Of a DNA stretch of 64,000 nt, positions 1 to 9,460 are shown one piece after another. Source of the stretch: Filomicrobium insigne (GTDB lineage Bacteria > Pseudomonadota > Alphaproteobacteria > Rhizobiales > Hyphomicrobiaceae); assembly GCF_900104305.1 (NCBI RefSeq), contig NZ_FNJC01000002.1, positions 434,001 to 498,000 on the forward strand, read 5' to 3'. The notes beneath the pieces were generated by a model. That model saw nothing but the letters and a program-made list of their open reading frames with translations. It was not told the DNA's origin and did not search any database. The position numbers and the translations under genes were made by a program. Numbering within the stretch: position 1 is the first letter of the stretch; each line of letters begins with the position of its first letter.

Positions 1-179
1 CGCACCTTCCAAGGCGCCGGCGCTTCCATTTCACCGGCCTCGGCACAATTTGAGTTGTAACGATTCTAATCCGCCTTACTTTGCGCCGATTAGCACGCGA
101 TGCCAAAGTCGCACCCATATTAGTCGCAAACGTTGAAGCCGTCAGACGCACGAAGCTCGTTAGATCAAGGTTGAGATCC

Positions 180-833
180 ATGCTGTTGACCTTATCCCGG
201 ATAATTGCTGCGCACCTCGCGGTATTGGCTCTGGTGATTTCGACACCGCTTGCAGCACACCCGCACGTCTGGGTAAGCGTGGAAACGACGCTTGTCTACG
301 ACAACGGCCGCATCTCCGGGTTTCAAAATAGCTGGACGTTCGACGATGCCTACACCTCCATGGCAATCGAGGGGCTAGACGCCAACGGCGATGGCAAGTA
401 CTCCCGCGACGAGTTGACCGAGCTCGCTCAAGTCAACATCGACGGGCTAAAGGAATTTGACTACTTCACTTACCCCAAACTCAACGACGAAGCTCTGGCT
501 CTCGGTGCTCCTCGGGACTACTGGCTAGAGCACAAAGACGGGATTCTCACCCTTCATTTCTTCCTGCCGCTGGCTGAACCAGTCCTTGCCGCGACGCCGG
601 GTTTCACCTTCCAGGTATTTGACCCGACCTATTTCATCGCGTTCGACCTCGCGGAGAAAGATCCGATCAAACTCGCCGCAGGGGCACCACCAGAATGCCA
701 TATCGATATCGGCGTTCCAAAAGCAGATACGGCTGAAGCGGAAAAGCTCGGCGAGGCCTTTTTCCAACAGTTTGGCGGCGACATCGGTATTGGCCTCGCC
801 AAAACTGTCTCGGTCAAGTGCTCCAGTTCCTAA
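180..833 (+). CDS. DUF1007 family periplasmic protein with EF-hand loop
   Basis: Predicted secreted protein of 217 residues in the DUF1007 family. The ATG at 180 is chosen because it directly precedes a signal peptide (hydrophobic residues about 8-25, then AAHPHVWV); the frame stays open upstream to 81 but adds only non-signal residues. Residues 67-78 form a complete EF-hand loop (DANGDGKYSRDE), with Asp67, Asn69, Asp71, Ser75 and Glu78 at ligand positions, so calcium or another divalent metal may bind. In other genomes DUF1007 genes often sit beside nickel/cobalt transporters; none is visible here, although a partner could lie left of the window. Exact function is unknown. Confidence 0.85.
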   Translation: MLLTLSRIIAAHLAVLALVISTPLAAHPHVWVSVETTLVYDNGRISGFQNSWTFDDAYTSMAIEGLDANGDGKYSRDELTELAQVNIDGLKEFDYFTYPKLNDEALALGAPRDYWLEHKDGILTLHFFLPLAEPVLAATPGFTFQVFDPTYFIAFDLAEKDPIKLAAGAPPECHIDIGVPKADTAEAEKLGEAFFQQFGGDIGIGLAKTVSVKCSSS

Positions 834-1065
834 ACACATAACACTGCACCGTCTGAACCGAATCTGATCTCGGCACATTTGCCCGTAGGAGCCGTACGGA
901 CTTTTGCGGTCACCGCGTCCTATTTTGACGCGCGGGTTAACTCTTATCTAAAGACACTCACCGCAGTAGCACACGCACGAGCTAGTCTCTGAACTGAGCA
1001 CCGATCCACGTCGGCAACGTGAGCCGCCCAGCTCCCAACGACCTAAAGGTCAGTTTGAGTTTTAT

Positions 1066-1452
1066 ATGCGCCTGATGCTGCCAGTTCTGTTTGCCGCCGC
1101 TGCGCTGATTACAGCGCTCAGCACATCCAATGCGGCCCGAGATCTGATCAGCGCACCGTCATCCGCGGACGCCGAATTAATCGTGATTGAGGTCGAAGGG
1201 TGCTTATACTGCAAAGTCTTCCGCCGTGACGTGCTTCCGGGCTATCTGGCGTCCCAGCGCAGCAAGGAAGCCCCTATTCGCTTTGTTGACTACAATACCC
1301 AAACCGCCGCAGATCTCCCGCTGAATGAACCTGTCACCATCGTCCCGACTTTTGTAATGATAAAAGACAACAGGGAAGTTGGCCGATTACCGGGCTACGT
1401 CGGCAGAAGCGAGTTCCTCCGGGCTGTGACCCATATGCTGTCTGCGCCATAA
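1066..1452 (+). CDS. Periplasmic thioredoxin-fold protein (CLYC motif)
   Basis: A 128-residue protein with an N-terminal signal sequence (hydrophobic residues 2-22, cleavage near SNAA) and a thioredoxin-like domain. The redox pair is Cys46-Leu-Tyr-Cys49, followed by a cis-proline-like segment (TIVPTFVMI) and the terminal helix. It resembles short SoxW-like periplasmic thioredoxins, so thiol-disulfide reduction in the periplasm is likely, but the partner is unknown. No sox or cytochrome-maturation genes are adjacent. The upstream 230 bases hold no recognisable gene. Confidence 0.8.
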   Translation: MRLMLPVLFAAAALITALSTSNAARDLISAPSSADAELIVIEVEGCLYCKVFRRDVLPGYLASQRSKEAPIRFVDYNTQTAADLPLNEPVTIVPTFVMIKDNREVGRLPGYVGRSEFLRAVTHMLSAP

Positions 1453-1554
1453 CTTCGCTTTTCTGTCCTTCCATATCCGTTGCCAAGCCACAGACGATCG
1501 GCTTTCATGCCGGCAGTTTTTGTTACGGTGCGGTAGTTCCGGAGACGCAACCCT

Positions 1555-2652
1555 ATGGATCGACGCGAATTTTTGAAGACAACCGGTCTCGCCGCTACGG
1601 CAGCTGCCACGACAACAACAACTGCTGCGGCCTCCTCGACGTCTGCGCCGGTCTCCGCACCCGCGATCCTCCCGAACACCCGTGAACTGCACATGGCAAT
1701 GGCGTGGCCGGATGCCGTATCTGGCCAGGCAGACTGCGCGCATCGCCTTGCCAGTCGCATCGAAGAAGCAACGGACCGTCGTTACCGCATTCGTATCACT
1801 GCCGAAAATTCGAATGCAGCAGTCACTCTCGCAAAGGGCGAGGCCGACCTTTACCATGCCAGTGAGCATGACAATGCTGACCTCGACGCTGCTTTTTCGT
1901 ATTTCGCCGGACTGCCGTTTTCGGCAGGCTTGGCACCGGGCGACCTAGCAAGCTGGCTCGCCATCGGAGGTGGTCAGGAACTTTGGGATGAACTTGCCGC
2001 CGAGCACGGCTTCAAACCGCTGCTGGCCGGACACACCGGACAGTCACCACGTCTCTGGTCGAACCGACCTATTGGGACCTTGGGTGACTTCAAGGGCCTG
2101 CGCATCTCGGCTTACGGTCCAACGGCCGACGTCATGCGTGCCATCGGTGCCGAAACGGTCGCGATGCCGTCGTACCGGCTCGCGGCCGCCCTTCGTGACC
2201 GGGACATTGATGCAGCCGAATTCGGTGGCGCATTGCAGGCAATGGCAGCAGGCGTAGCGCCGGCCGGGAACATTGCTCTGGAAACCGTTTCCAATGGCGC
2301 CGGCACGGCCATTACACTGGGCATCAGCACACGCTTGTGGGACGGCATGAGCCAATCCGACCGGACGATCTTTACGGCATGCGCCGGAGAAGCTTACCGG
2401 CTGGCGGTCTCTGAAAACGAAGCCCATGAGAAGGTTATTATGAAGACCCTAACCGATCTGCATGGGGTCACGACCGCGAGCCTGACGGCGGACGCCCGTG
2501 CCGCCCTACGCTCGGTTACTGAGGCGGTTGTCGCAACTCTCGCTTCTACGACTCCGCGTGCCCAGCGCGTTAATGCGAGCTACATGGCCTTCCGCCGAAT
2601 GGTAAGCCCATCGGATCTGGCGACGCCTTCAACTGAGATCCCTCTTGTTTGA
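1555..2652 (+). CDS. Orphan Tat-exported TRAP-type (DctP-like) solute-binding protein
   Basis: A 365-residue protein that begins with a twin-arginine export signal (DRREFLK, then an alanine/threonine-rich stretch to about residue 40). The remainder resembles DctP-family solute-binding proteins: a segment like GDFKGLRIS near the middle, and a ligand-lobe hinge around residues 190-230. No DctQ or DctM permease genes are adjacent, so it either works with a permease elsewhere or serves as a receptor. GGAG about 10 bases upstream of ATG supports the start. The unusually long threonine/alanine run after the Tat motif is low complexity. The substrate cannot be inferred. Confidence 0.75.
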   Translation: MDRREFLKTTGLAATAAATTTTTAAASSTSAPVSAPAILPNTRELHMAMAWPDAVSGQADCAHRLASRIEEATDRRYRIRITAENSNAAVTLAKGEADLYHASEHDNADLDAAFSYFAGLPFSAGLAPGDLASWLAIGGGQELWDELAAEHGFKPLLAGHTGQSPRLWSNRPIGTLGDFKGLRISAYGPTADVMRAIGAETVAMPSYRLAAALRDRDIDAAEFGGALQAMAAGVAPAGNIALETVSNGAGTAITLGISTRLWDGMSQSDRTIFTACAGEAYRLAVSENEAHEKVIMKTLTDLHGVTTASLTADARAALRSVTEAVVATLASTTPRAQRVNASYMAFRRMVSPSDLATPSTEIPLV

Positions 2653-2763
2653 AGTTAACGCGCTGCAAAAACCGGAATTTTTCATCGCTTTTGTCGGAAA
2701 GGGGCGTAAACTGCCGGTCCAATGGCGAACCCAAATCAAAGGCCCGAAAGGAGTCATTGAAAA

Positions 2764-3084
2764 ATGAGCACCGACTATACAAACGATGTGGCGCGTTACG
2801 CCAAAAACGTCAACGAACAAGCCGTTGCCGGCATTGTCAAACATTTAGGCATTGCTCTACGCGGCAGAGATGCGGCACTAGTGTCGTGCTCAAGCAAAGA
2901 CGAACTCGCGCGGGTTCGTGATGGATGGCTGAAAAAGAAGCTCGGATTGACGGACGACGACAAGGCGCTCGACGCGGCAATCAATGAGATCTGCACGACC
3001 ATGAAAGGCGACTCGCAGAAACAGCGCGTGACCTTCTATTACCTGCTCGCTGAGAAGTACAACAAGCTCGATGCTCTTGTCTGA
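2764..3084 (+). CDS. DUF2853 family small cytoplasmic protein
   Basis: A 106-residue soluble helical protein matching DUF2853 in length and character (start MSTDYTNDVARYAKNVNEQA; C-terminal segment VTFYYLLAEKYNKLDALV). AAGGAG about 10 bases before the ATG gives a strong ribosome site. The family is widespread in Alphaproteobacteria and Bacteroidetes and has no assigned biochemical role. No signal peptide or membrane segment is present. It appears to be a single-gene unit between the solute-binding protein and iorA. Confidence 0.85.
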   Translation: MSTDYTNDVARYAKNVNEQAVAGIVKHLGIALRGRDAALVSCSSKDELARVRDGWLKKKLGLTDDDKALDAAINEICTTMKGDSQKQRVTFYYLLAEKYNKLDALV

Positions 3085-3239
3085 GCGCACATACCTTGCG
3101 TGATCGCGTTTTGCTGACCGCAGGCCTTGCGTTTTAATTGCCGCGACCGATTTTGAAGTAAGGGGTATGGAGTAGCTTCCTGCCCCTTAATTTGTTTTAT
3201 GCAATACTATCCCTTGGCTGCCGATCGGAATACGCGGAG

Positions 3240-6200
3240 ATGCCAAAGAATAAGCCGACCCTGAGCGAAAAATTCGATCTGGCCGAGACGCATGTGCTCC
3301 TCACCGGTACTCAGGCCATCGTTCGCCTCGCGCTTATGCAAAAGGCTAGAGATCAGGAAAACGGCCTGAACACAGCTGGTTATGTGACGGGCTATCGCGG
3401 CTCTCCCATCGCAACAATCGAACAAGCATTTGCGGCAGCAGGGCAGATCGTTCCCGCAAACGACATCGTCTTTCAGCCGAGCATTAATGAAGATCTTGCC
3501 GCGACGGCAATCTGGGGCTCGCAGCAGGCCGAGTTGCGCGGCGAAGGCCTCTTCGATGGCGTGTTCTCCATATGGTACGGAAAAGGCCCCGGCGTCGACC
3601 GCTCTGGGGACGCACTCCGTCACGCCAATCACGCAGGGACCTCCGCCAACGGCGGCGTGATCGCACTTATGGGCGACGACCATACGTGTGAAAGTTCCAC
3701 CTCGGCGCACCAGTCCGAATTCGCTTTCGTCGACGCGATGATTCCGATCCTGGCACCGGCAAACGTTCAGGAGATTCTTGATTTCGGCCTGTTTGGATTT
3801 GCACTGTCTCGCTACGCAGGCGTCTGGGTCGGCCTGAAATGCGTAAAGGATAACGCCGAGAGCACCGCATGCGTCGACGGGCGACCCAATCGCGTTGTCA
3901 TACGCCATCCAGCTCCAACCGAATTTGATATGCCGCCTGATGGCTTAAACATCAGGCTGGGCGATAGTCCGTTGGCGAAGGAGGCACGTCTTCACGAATT
4001 GAAACTCGATGCGGTGCGTGCGTTCGTCCGAACGAACGGACTAGATCGAATCATTTTTGAAGGGGGACCAGCTCCACGAATTGGTATCGTCACGGCAGGC
4101 AAAAGCTATCCTGAAGTCCGTCAGGCTCTCCACGATCTCGATATAGATGAAACGCGCGCTGAAGAGCTGGGCGTGGCTCTATATAAGGTCGCCATGACAT
4201 GGCCCCTCGAACCCAAAGCCATGCTGAGATTTGCCGCCGATCTCGATCTCATCATCGTCGTCGAAGAAAAGCGCGCGCTCATAGAACCTCAAATAAAGGA
4301 GTTGCTTTATGGGCGCGACGCACGCCCCGTCATAATCGGCAAGCGGGATGAAGATGGCGCCCCCCTGTTCAAGTCATCCGGCGCCCTGGAAACACTGCAA
4401 ATCGCGCTGGCCATCGGCGAACGTTTGTCAGAACGCACAGGCGACCGCCAGATCTGGAACCGCGTCGCTGAGCTCCATCGATTTGCCACCAACCGCGCGA
4501 CAGAACCCGAAGCTTTTGAGCGCACGGCCTACTTCTGTGCCGGCTGCCCGCACAATACTTCGACACAAGTCCCTGACGGCGCGCGCGCTTATGCAGGTAT
4601 CGGCTGCCACTACATGGCCCAGTGGATGGACCGTGCGACCGACGGCTTTACCCAAATGGGTGCCGAAGGAGCCAACTGGATCGGCGAAGCGCCCTTCTCA
4701 GCGAGAGACCACGTCTTCCAGAACATAGGCGACGGCACCTTCGTACACTCAGGTTCTCTTGCAATCCGTGCAGCCGTTGTCTCAGGCACAAATATCACTT
4801 TCAAGGTGCTCTATAACGATGCCGTCGCGATGACGGGCGGACAACCCCTCGAAGGCGGCATGACCGTCAGCCAGATGGCGGCTCTCGCTCTTGCCGAAGG
4901 TGTAGCACGCGTCGATGTCGTGACAGACGATCCGGCCCGCTACAGGTCCATTAACTTGCCGCCAGGCGTCGAGCTCCTTCAACGCAGCAAGCTCGACGCG
5001 ACGCAGCGCGCGCTGGCCGAAACGCGCGGGGTCTCAGTCCTCATCTATGATCAGACGTGCGCCGCCGAAAAACGCCGCCGCCGGAAACGCGGAACGTTGC
5101 AAGACCCAGACCGGCGCGTCTTTATAAACCCGCTTGTCTGCGAAGGCTGCGGGGATTGCGGCGTGAAATCAAACTGCGTCGCGATCGTTCCTCTCGAGAC
5201 CGAACTTGGACGAAAGCGGGCCATAGACCAATCAGCCTGCAACAACGACTTTACGTGTCTTGAAGGCTTCTGCCCCAGCTTCGTGACACTGCACGGGGCA
5301 AAGCCCAAATCCCGGTCGTCGTCAGAAACAAAACAAACCGCGACGCCGACACTAAATCCGGTCGCTTTACCAGAACCGCAGCGGCCGAGCCTCGCCGAGC
5401 CCTACGCCATTCTCGCGACTGGAATCGGCGGCACGGGCGTCGTCACGATATCTGCTGTTCTTGGCCAAGCTGCGCATCTTGCAGGCCTTGGCTTCGGAGC
5501 CATCGACGCTACCGGCCTAGCTCAGAAAGGTGGCGCCGTCGTTTGCCACATGAGGTTCGCCGCTGAACCGGAGGCAATCAACGCCATCCGGGTGGGAACA
5601 GCGGACGCGGACCTGATCCTGGGTGGAGACCTCGTCGTAACGGCGTCAAACAAGGTTCTCGATTGTATTTATCCCAACCACACGGCCGTCGCTGTATCGA
5701 GCCATGAAGTTCTAACCGGTGCCTTCACACGCCGACCGGATTTGGCCATCCCCAGCCACCGCTTGATGGACCGCATTCGCCGCCGCTTGAATGGAGCGCC
5801 ACTGATCAGCGTTGATGTGTACGACCTCGCCGTTCGCAACTTCGGCGACAGCATCTACGCCAACATGATGCTGCTCGGCATTGCCTACCAACATGGCTTC
5901 ATCCCCGTGCCATCAAACTGCATCGAAGCTGCGATCCGGCTCAACGGCGCCAAGGCTGAAACAAACATTGCCGCGTTCCGGTTTGGACGCACCACGGCCA
6001 CGAGAGATGAACTTCAAACGGAACATGAGGATCCCAATCCCGCACACAAAGCGCTAACGCTTCGCGAAGCCATTGCGCACCGCGCAGCGCACCTTGAAGC
6101 CTACCAGAATGTCACCCTCGCCGAGCGCTATCTCGAACGCGTCGACGCTATCGCCAATCTCGAACAGCATAGAATTCCAGGCTCCCAGACACTTACAAAA

Positions 6201-6731
6201 GCTGTGGCACACGCTTATTTCAACGTCCTCGCCATTAAGGACGAATACGAAGTCGCGCGCCTATTCACGCAGGGCAGCTTCCAAAACCTCATTGGGCAAA
6301 ACTTCGACAATATCCGCGCAATGACGTTCCGTATGGCTCCGCCCCTCCTTCCCCGCAGGGATCGTGCAACTGGCCATCCTCGGAAACTCGCAATTTCTGG
6401 CCGCTGGCTAATGCCGATACTGAAGGGACTAGCCAAGGCAAAACGTTTGCGAGGCACATGGGCTGACCCATTTGCCTACACTGTCGACCGTCGCCGGGAA
6501 CGCGCCTGGATAACGCAGTATGAGGAGGATCTCGATCTTATCGCCCAACGTCTAAACCACGGCAATTATGCAGCCGCCATCGAACTCGCCGGTCTGCCGC
6601 AAACTGTGCGCGGCTTTGGCCATGTCAAAATGGCGGCTTTAGACAAAGCCGAACATCGCGCCAAAGAACTCAGGCAACAGCTACGAGATCGCTCACGGTC
6701 CGCAAATTTGGATCGCATCCCCGCGCAATAA
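3240..6731 (+). CDS. Indolepyruvate:ferredoxin oxidoreductase, fused alpha-beta subunits
   Basis: A 1163-residue fused 2-oxoacid:ferredoxin oxidoreductase that oxidatively decarboxylates aryl or branched 2-oxoacids (classically indolepyruvate) to acyl-CoA. Residues about 20-400 form the pyrimidine-binding and domain-II part. A TPP-binding region follows near residues 450-600 (CAGCPHNTS, GIGCHYMAQW, GDGTFVHSG). A cysteine-rich 4Fe-4S segment lies near 640-690 (VCEGCGDCG ... CLEGFCPSF). The IorB-like gamma domain starts near 720 (ATGIGGTGVV). Archaeal enzymes split these into IorA and IorB; the fused form is the common proteobacterial one. The frame extends upstream to a TTG at 3192, but the ATG at 3240 fits the family start better. 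Confidence 0.92.
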   Translation: MPKNKPTLSEKFDLAETHVLLTGTQAIVRLALMQKARDQENGLNTAGYVTGYRGSPIATIEQAFAAAGQIVPANDIVFQPSINEDLAATAIWGSQQAELRGEGLFDGVFSIWYGKGPGVDRSGDALRHANHAGTSANGGVIALMGDDHTCESSTSAHQSEFAFVDAMIPILAPANVQEILDFGLFGFALSRYAGVWVGLKCVKDNAESTACVDGRPNRVVIRHPAPTEFDMPPDGLNIRLGDSPLAKEARLHELKLDAVRAFVRTNGLDRIIFEGGPAPRIGIVTAGKSYPEVRQALHDLDIDETRAEELGVALYKVAMTWPLEPKAMLRFAADLDLIIVVEEKRALIEPQIKELLYGRDARPVIIGKRDEDGAPLFKSSGALETLQIALAIGERLSERTGDRQIWNRVAELHRFATNRATEPEAFERTAYFCAGCPHNTSTQVPDGARAYAGIGCHYMAQWMDRATDGFTQMGAEGANWIGEAPFSARDHVFQNIGDGTFVHSGSLAIRAAVVSGTNITFKVLYNDAVAMTGGQPLEGGMTVSQMAALALAEGVARVDVVTDDPARYRSINLPPGVELLQRSKLDATQRALAETRGVSVLIYDQTCAAEKRRRRKRGTLQDPDRRVFINPLVCEGCGDCGVKSNCVAIVPLETELGRKRAIDQSACNNDFTCLEGFCPSFVTLHGAKPKSRSSSETKQTATPTLNPVALPEPQRPSLAEPYAILATGIGGTGVVTISAVLGQAAHLAGLGFGAIDATGLAQKGGAVVCHMRFAAEPEAINAIRVGTADADLILGGDLVVTASNKVLDCIYPNHTAVAVSSHEVLTGAFTRRPDLAIPSHRLMDRIRRRLNGAPLISVDVYDLAVRNFGDSIYANMMLLGIAYQHGFIPVPSNCIEAAIRLNGAKAETNIAAFRFGRTTATRDELQTEHEDPNPAHKALTLREAIAHRAAHLEAYQNVTLAERYLERVDAIANLEQHRIPGSQTLTKAVAHAYFNVLAIKDEYEVARLFTQGSFQNLIGQNFDNIRAMTFRMAPPLLPRRDRATGHPRKLAISGRWLMPILKGLAKAKRLRGTWADPFAYTVDRRRERAWITQYEEDLDLIAQRLNHGNYAAAIELAGLPQTVRGFGHVKMAALDKAEHRAKELRQQLRDRSRSANLDRIPAQ

Positions 6732-6871
6732 AAATTCAAATCACTCATAGACAAAAGCCACGCCAACTAATCTGACGTCATAACTGCGCGCTTTTGGCCT
6801 GCCCCTCATTTCACAGAAACGACACTTTGAGGGTGGAACGCAGCGAATTATGGCACCTAGGGTTAGCATCA

Positions 6872-8176
6872 ATGACCGGTTTAATACGTCCCATAACGGC
6901 TCTTCTCTGCGCGGCGGCAATCGCCATCATGGGTTCAGGCCTCATGGGCGTGCTCGTGCCCATGCGCGCCACCTTGGCGAACTTTTCCAATATTGAGATT
7001 GGTATCCTCGGCTCGTTCTATTGGATCGGCCTGACTCTGGGATGCTTCATTTCTCCTTTCGCCATCTTCCGCGTCGGCCATATTCGCGCATTTGTCGCTT
7101 TCACCGCGACCGTCACGATCACACCCTTAGTCATGTCATTGATCTCTGATCCGATGGTCTGGTCGGGACTACGCCTCGTCAACGGCATCTGCTTTGCCGG
7201 CATTCAGATGGTGATTGAAAGCTGGCTCGCAGCCGCTTCGACCGATACGACGCGGGGCCGCATTTTCGGGATCTATACGTTTTTAAACCTGACCGTCACC
7301 ACGATCGGGATGCAATTGATCATCCTGGCGCCCCCCTTGGATTTTCAGCTGCTCATTCTCGTCGCAATCCTGTTCTCTCTCGCCGCCGTCCCCATCGCAC
7401 TGTCATCGTCGATGGCGCCGTCAACGCCCAAGAGCGTAAAGCTTCATCTGCGGTGGTTGATGCAGATTTCCCCGGCATCTGTCGTGGGCTGTTTTTGCAC
7501 GGGCGTCACCGGAGGCGCTTTTTGGGCCATGACCCCGCTCTATGCGCTTGAAACGGGCTTCACCCCCGTGGAAGGCGGTGCGCTCATGACCCTAGTCGTG
7601 CTCGCGGGCGCCATTGGACAGTTACCGATCGGTTGGCTGTCGGATCGCGTGGGGCGACGGCAGACGCTCGTCGCCGTCTCGTTTGCCGCAGCTCTCACTT
7701 GCTTTGCTGTTTTTTCTCTATCGACCAACGGCCGGGACTTGGTGTGGCCAGCTGCGGCCATCTTCGGCATGTTCGCCTTCGCCAGCTATCCGCTTGGCGT
7801 CGCCCACGCCAACGATCTGGTGGATAAGAGCGATGCCGTTGCCGTATCCGGCGGGCTTCTTCTGATCTATTCGATCGCGGCCATCAGCGGGCCCCTGTTC
7901 GCCTCCGCCGCTATGTACGTGTTTGGCCCACACGCACTCTTTCCATTTATGGCCGCTGTTTACGCACTAACTGCTGTTGTCATTCTGCTGCGGGTTCAAG
8001 TTCGCCCGGAATTGCCGGAAGAACATCAGGAAGTGTTCGTTCCCATTGCCCGGACGACACCCGCCGCCTTTGCCCTCGATCCACGCGTCGAGCCCGAAGA
8101 GGCCCTCGATGTCAGCGGGCCTGAACCCCCGACTCCGGCAGATTCTCTAGAGCTAGATTCCGCACCGCAGCATTGA
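6872..8176 (+). CDS. MFS transporter (YcaD-like, 12 transmembrane helices)
   Basis: A 434-residue major facilitator superfamily permease. Hydrophobic segments begin immediately after the chosen ATG at 6872 (TGLIRPITALL), and twelve membrane helices can be followed to about residue 385. The loop motif between helices 8 and 9 is visible (GWLSDRVGRRQ). A hydrophilic acidic tail of about 50 residues follows. Layout and the GIxxGSFYxG-like segment near residue 55 recall the YcaD group of putative permeases. The substrate is unknown. The gene is followed by a hairpin terminator. Confidence 0.85.
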   Translation: MTGLIRPITALLCAAAIAIMGSGLMGVLVPMRATLANFSNIEIGILGSFYWIGLTLGCFISPFAIFRVGHIRAFVAFTATVTITPLVMSLISDPMVWSGLRLVNGICFAGIQMVIESWLAAASTDTTRGRIFGIYTFLNLTVTTIGMQLIILAPPLDFQLLILVAILFSLAAVPIALSSSMAPSTPKSVKLHLRWLMQISPASVVGCFCTGVTGGAFWAMTPLYALETGFTPVEGGALMTLVVLAGAIGQLPIGWLSDRVGRRQTLVAVSFAAALTCFAVFSLSTNGRDLVWPAAAIFGMFAFASYPLGVAHANDLVDKSDAVAVSGGLLLIYSIAAISGPLFASAAMYVFGPHALFPFMAAVYALTAVVILLRVQVRPELPEEHQEVFVPIARTTPAAFALDPRVEPEEALDVSGPEPPTPADSLELDSAPQH

Positions 8177-8193
8177 GCACCTGATTGATTTTT

Positions 8194-8216
8194 CAGCACA
8201 CGACGTGCTGATTTTT
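8194..8216 (+). terminator. Rho-independent terminator after the MFS gene
   Basis: Stem CAGCAC/GTGCTG (8194-8199 with 8205-8210), a five-base loop, and then ATTTTT. It ends the MFS transcript just before the operator region of the tct operon. Confidence 0.65.
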
Positions 8217-8217
8217 C

Positions 8218-8233
8218 ATGTGGTATACCACAT
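8218..8233. promoter_or_regulatory. Perfect 16-bp palindrome, probable GntR-type operator O1
   Basis: ATGTGGTATACCACAT is a perfect 16-bp inverted repeat about 120 bases before the tctC start. The TGGTATACCA core matches the style of GntR/FadR-subfamily operators (TGGT-N2-ACCA). A second copy lies 33 bp downstream, centre to centre. No regulator gene is adjacent. Binding is inferred. Confidence 0.65.
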
Positions 8234-8253
8234 CCTCACTTGCGTTCGAGCCG

Positions 8254-8263
8254 TGGTATACCA
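8254..8263. promoter_or_regulatory. Second TGGTATACCA palindrome, probable operator O2
   Basis: A second perfect copy of the 10-bp core TGGTATACCA, here within GTGGTATACCATAG. Centres of the two sites are 33 bp apart, close to three helical turns, so two dimers could bind the same DNA face. It lies about 90 bases before tctC and probably overlaps or follows the promoter. Confidence 0.6.
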
Positions 8264-8353
8264 TAGACTGACCCTCGCGCTCTCCCGAAGAAGAGAGCCG
8301 CTCAATATACCCTAGTCGGCTATTTTATTCAGGCCCCACGGGAGGAAACTAAA

Positions 8354-9403
8354 GTGAAACCAAGTCTATCTGTAACTCTCGGTTACAGTGCCGCCATGGC
8401 CGGTGCTGTACTCATTGGAACTTCCGCGATGAGCCCCGCTCAGGCGTGGGAACCCAAGCGCCCAATCGAATTTGTCATCCAAACATCTCCGGGTGGTGGA
8501 TCCGACGTATATGCGCGTCTGTGGATTGGCATCATCCAGAAATACAACCTCTCACCAGTGCCCATTACGCCGGTCAACATGCCCGGTGGCGGTGGTGCCG
8601 TAGCGCTCACCCATTTGAAGAGCAAGGCAGGCGATCCACACTACATGACACCAACCCTGAACAGCGTCGTGACCACGCCGCTGCAGCAGGAAATCCCGGT
8701 CATGTATCCCTCCGAGGATCTAACGCCGATCGCTCTGATGTCGATCGATCCTTTCTATCTCTGGACAAATCCCAGCAAGATCAAAACCTGGGCAGAGTTC
8801 CAAGAAAAATGTAAGGCTGATCGTCTCTCCTCAACGGGAACCGGTGCCCGCGCTGAAGATCAGGTTCACATCAGCCTCCTGCAGCACGCAGCCGGTTGTA
8901 AGGATTTCCGCTACATTCCGGCCAAAGGCGGTGGTGAGGTGGCATCCAACGTCGCCGGTGGCCACCAGGACTTCAACGTCAACCAGCCGGCTGAGGCTAT
9001 GCCTCACTACCCCGATCGCCTCATCCCGATCTTGGGCTTCAGCAAAGAACGCTCAACGGCCTTCCCCGACACCCCGACGCACTGGGAACTCAAAGTCGGA
9101 ACCGACGGTGAGTATGCCGAGCTGATGGATCTGGAAAACGGCCTCCACCAGATGCGCGGTATCATCGGCCCGCCCGATATGCCGAAGGAAGCTGTCGAAT
9201 GGTACGAGAACCTTTGGAAAAAGGTCTTCGAGACCGCTGAGTGGCAAGAGTTCATGAAGAACAATGCCCAGCAGCCGATCTTCAAAGGTGCTGACGAATA
9301 TAAGAAGTGGCTTACGACGTTCGAAAACAATCACGTGAAGATGATGCGTGACGTTTTCAAATGGCCGCTGCGCTCGGATCTGCGTGACCGCAACGGTAAG
9401 TAA
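8354..9403 (+). CDS. tctC: Tripartite tricarboxylate transporter substrate-binding protein
   Basis: A 349-residue periplasmic receptor of the Bug/TctC family for carboxylate uptake. It has a GTG start with GGGAGG upstream and a signal peptide ending near AQA-W. The SPGGGSD segment near residue 50 and MPGGGG near residue 80 are the loops that hold the carboxylate in this family. It is the first gene of tctC-tctB-tctA, which supplies the small and large membrane subunits. The paired GTATAC palindromes upstream suggest substrate-responsive repression. The actual ligand cannot be read from the sequence. Confidence 0.9.
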   Translation: MKPSLSVTLGYSAAMAGAVLIGTSAMSPAQAWEPKRPIEFVIQTSPGGGSDVYARLWIGIIQKYNLSPVPITPVNMPGGGGAVALTHLKSKAGDPHYMTPTLNSVVTTPLQQEIPVMYPSEDLTPIALMSIDPFYLWTNPSKIKTWAEFQEKCKADRLSSTGTGARAEDQVHISLLQHAAGCKDFRYIPAKGGGEVASNVAGGHQDFNVNQPAEAMPHYPDRLIPILGFSKERSTAFPDTPTHWELKVGTDGEYAELMDLENGLHQMRGIIGPPDMPKEAVEWYENLWKKVFETAEWQEFMKNNAQQPIFKGADEYKKWLTTFENNHVKMMRDVFKWPLRSDLRDRNGK

Positions 9404-9460
9404 CTGACACACACACGTCGTACAAACCACGAGCTAGAATAAGTCGAAAGAGGCCTCAAC

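Noticed and set aside
1-179. Possible gene end at the left edge
   Set aside because: No frame with recognisable protein content reaches the edge; only the unconserved upstream extension of the DUF1007 frame is present.
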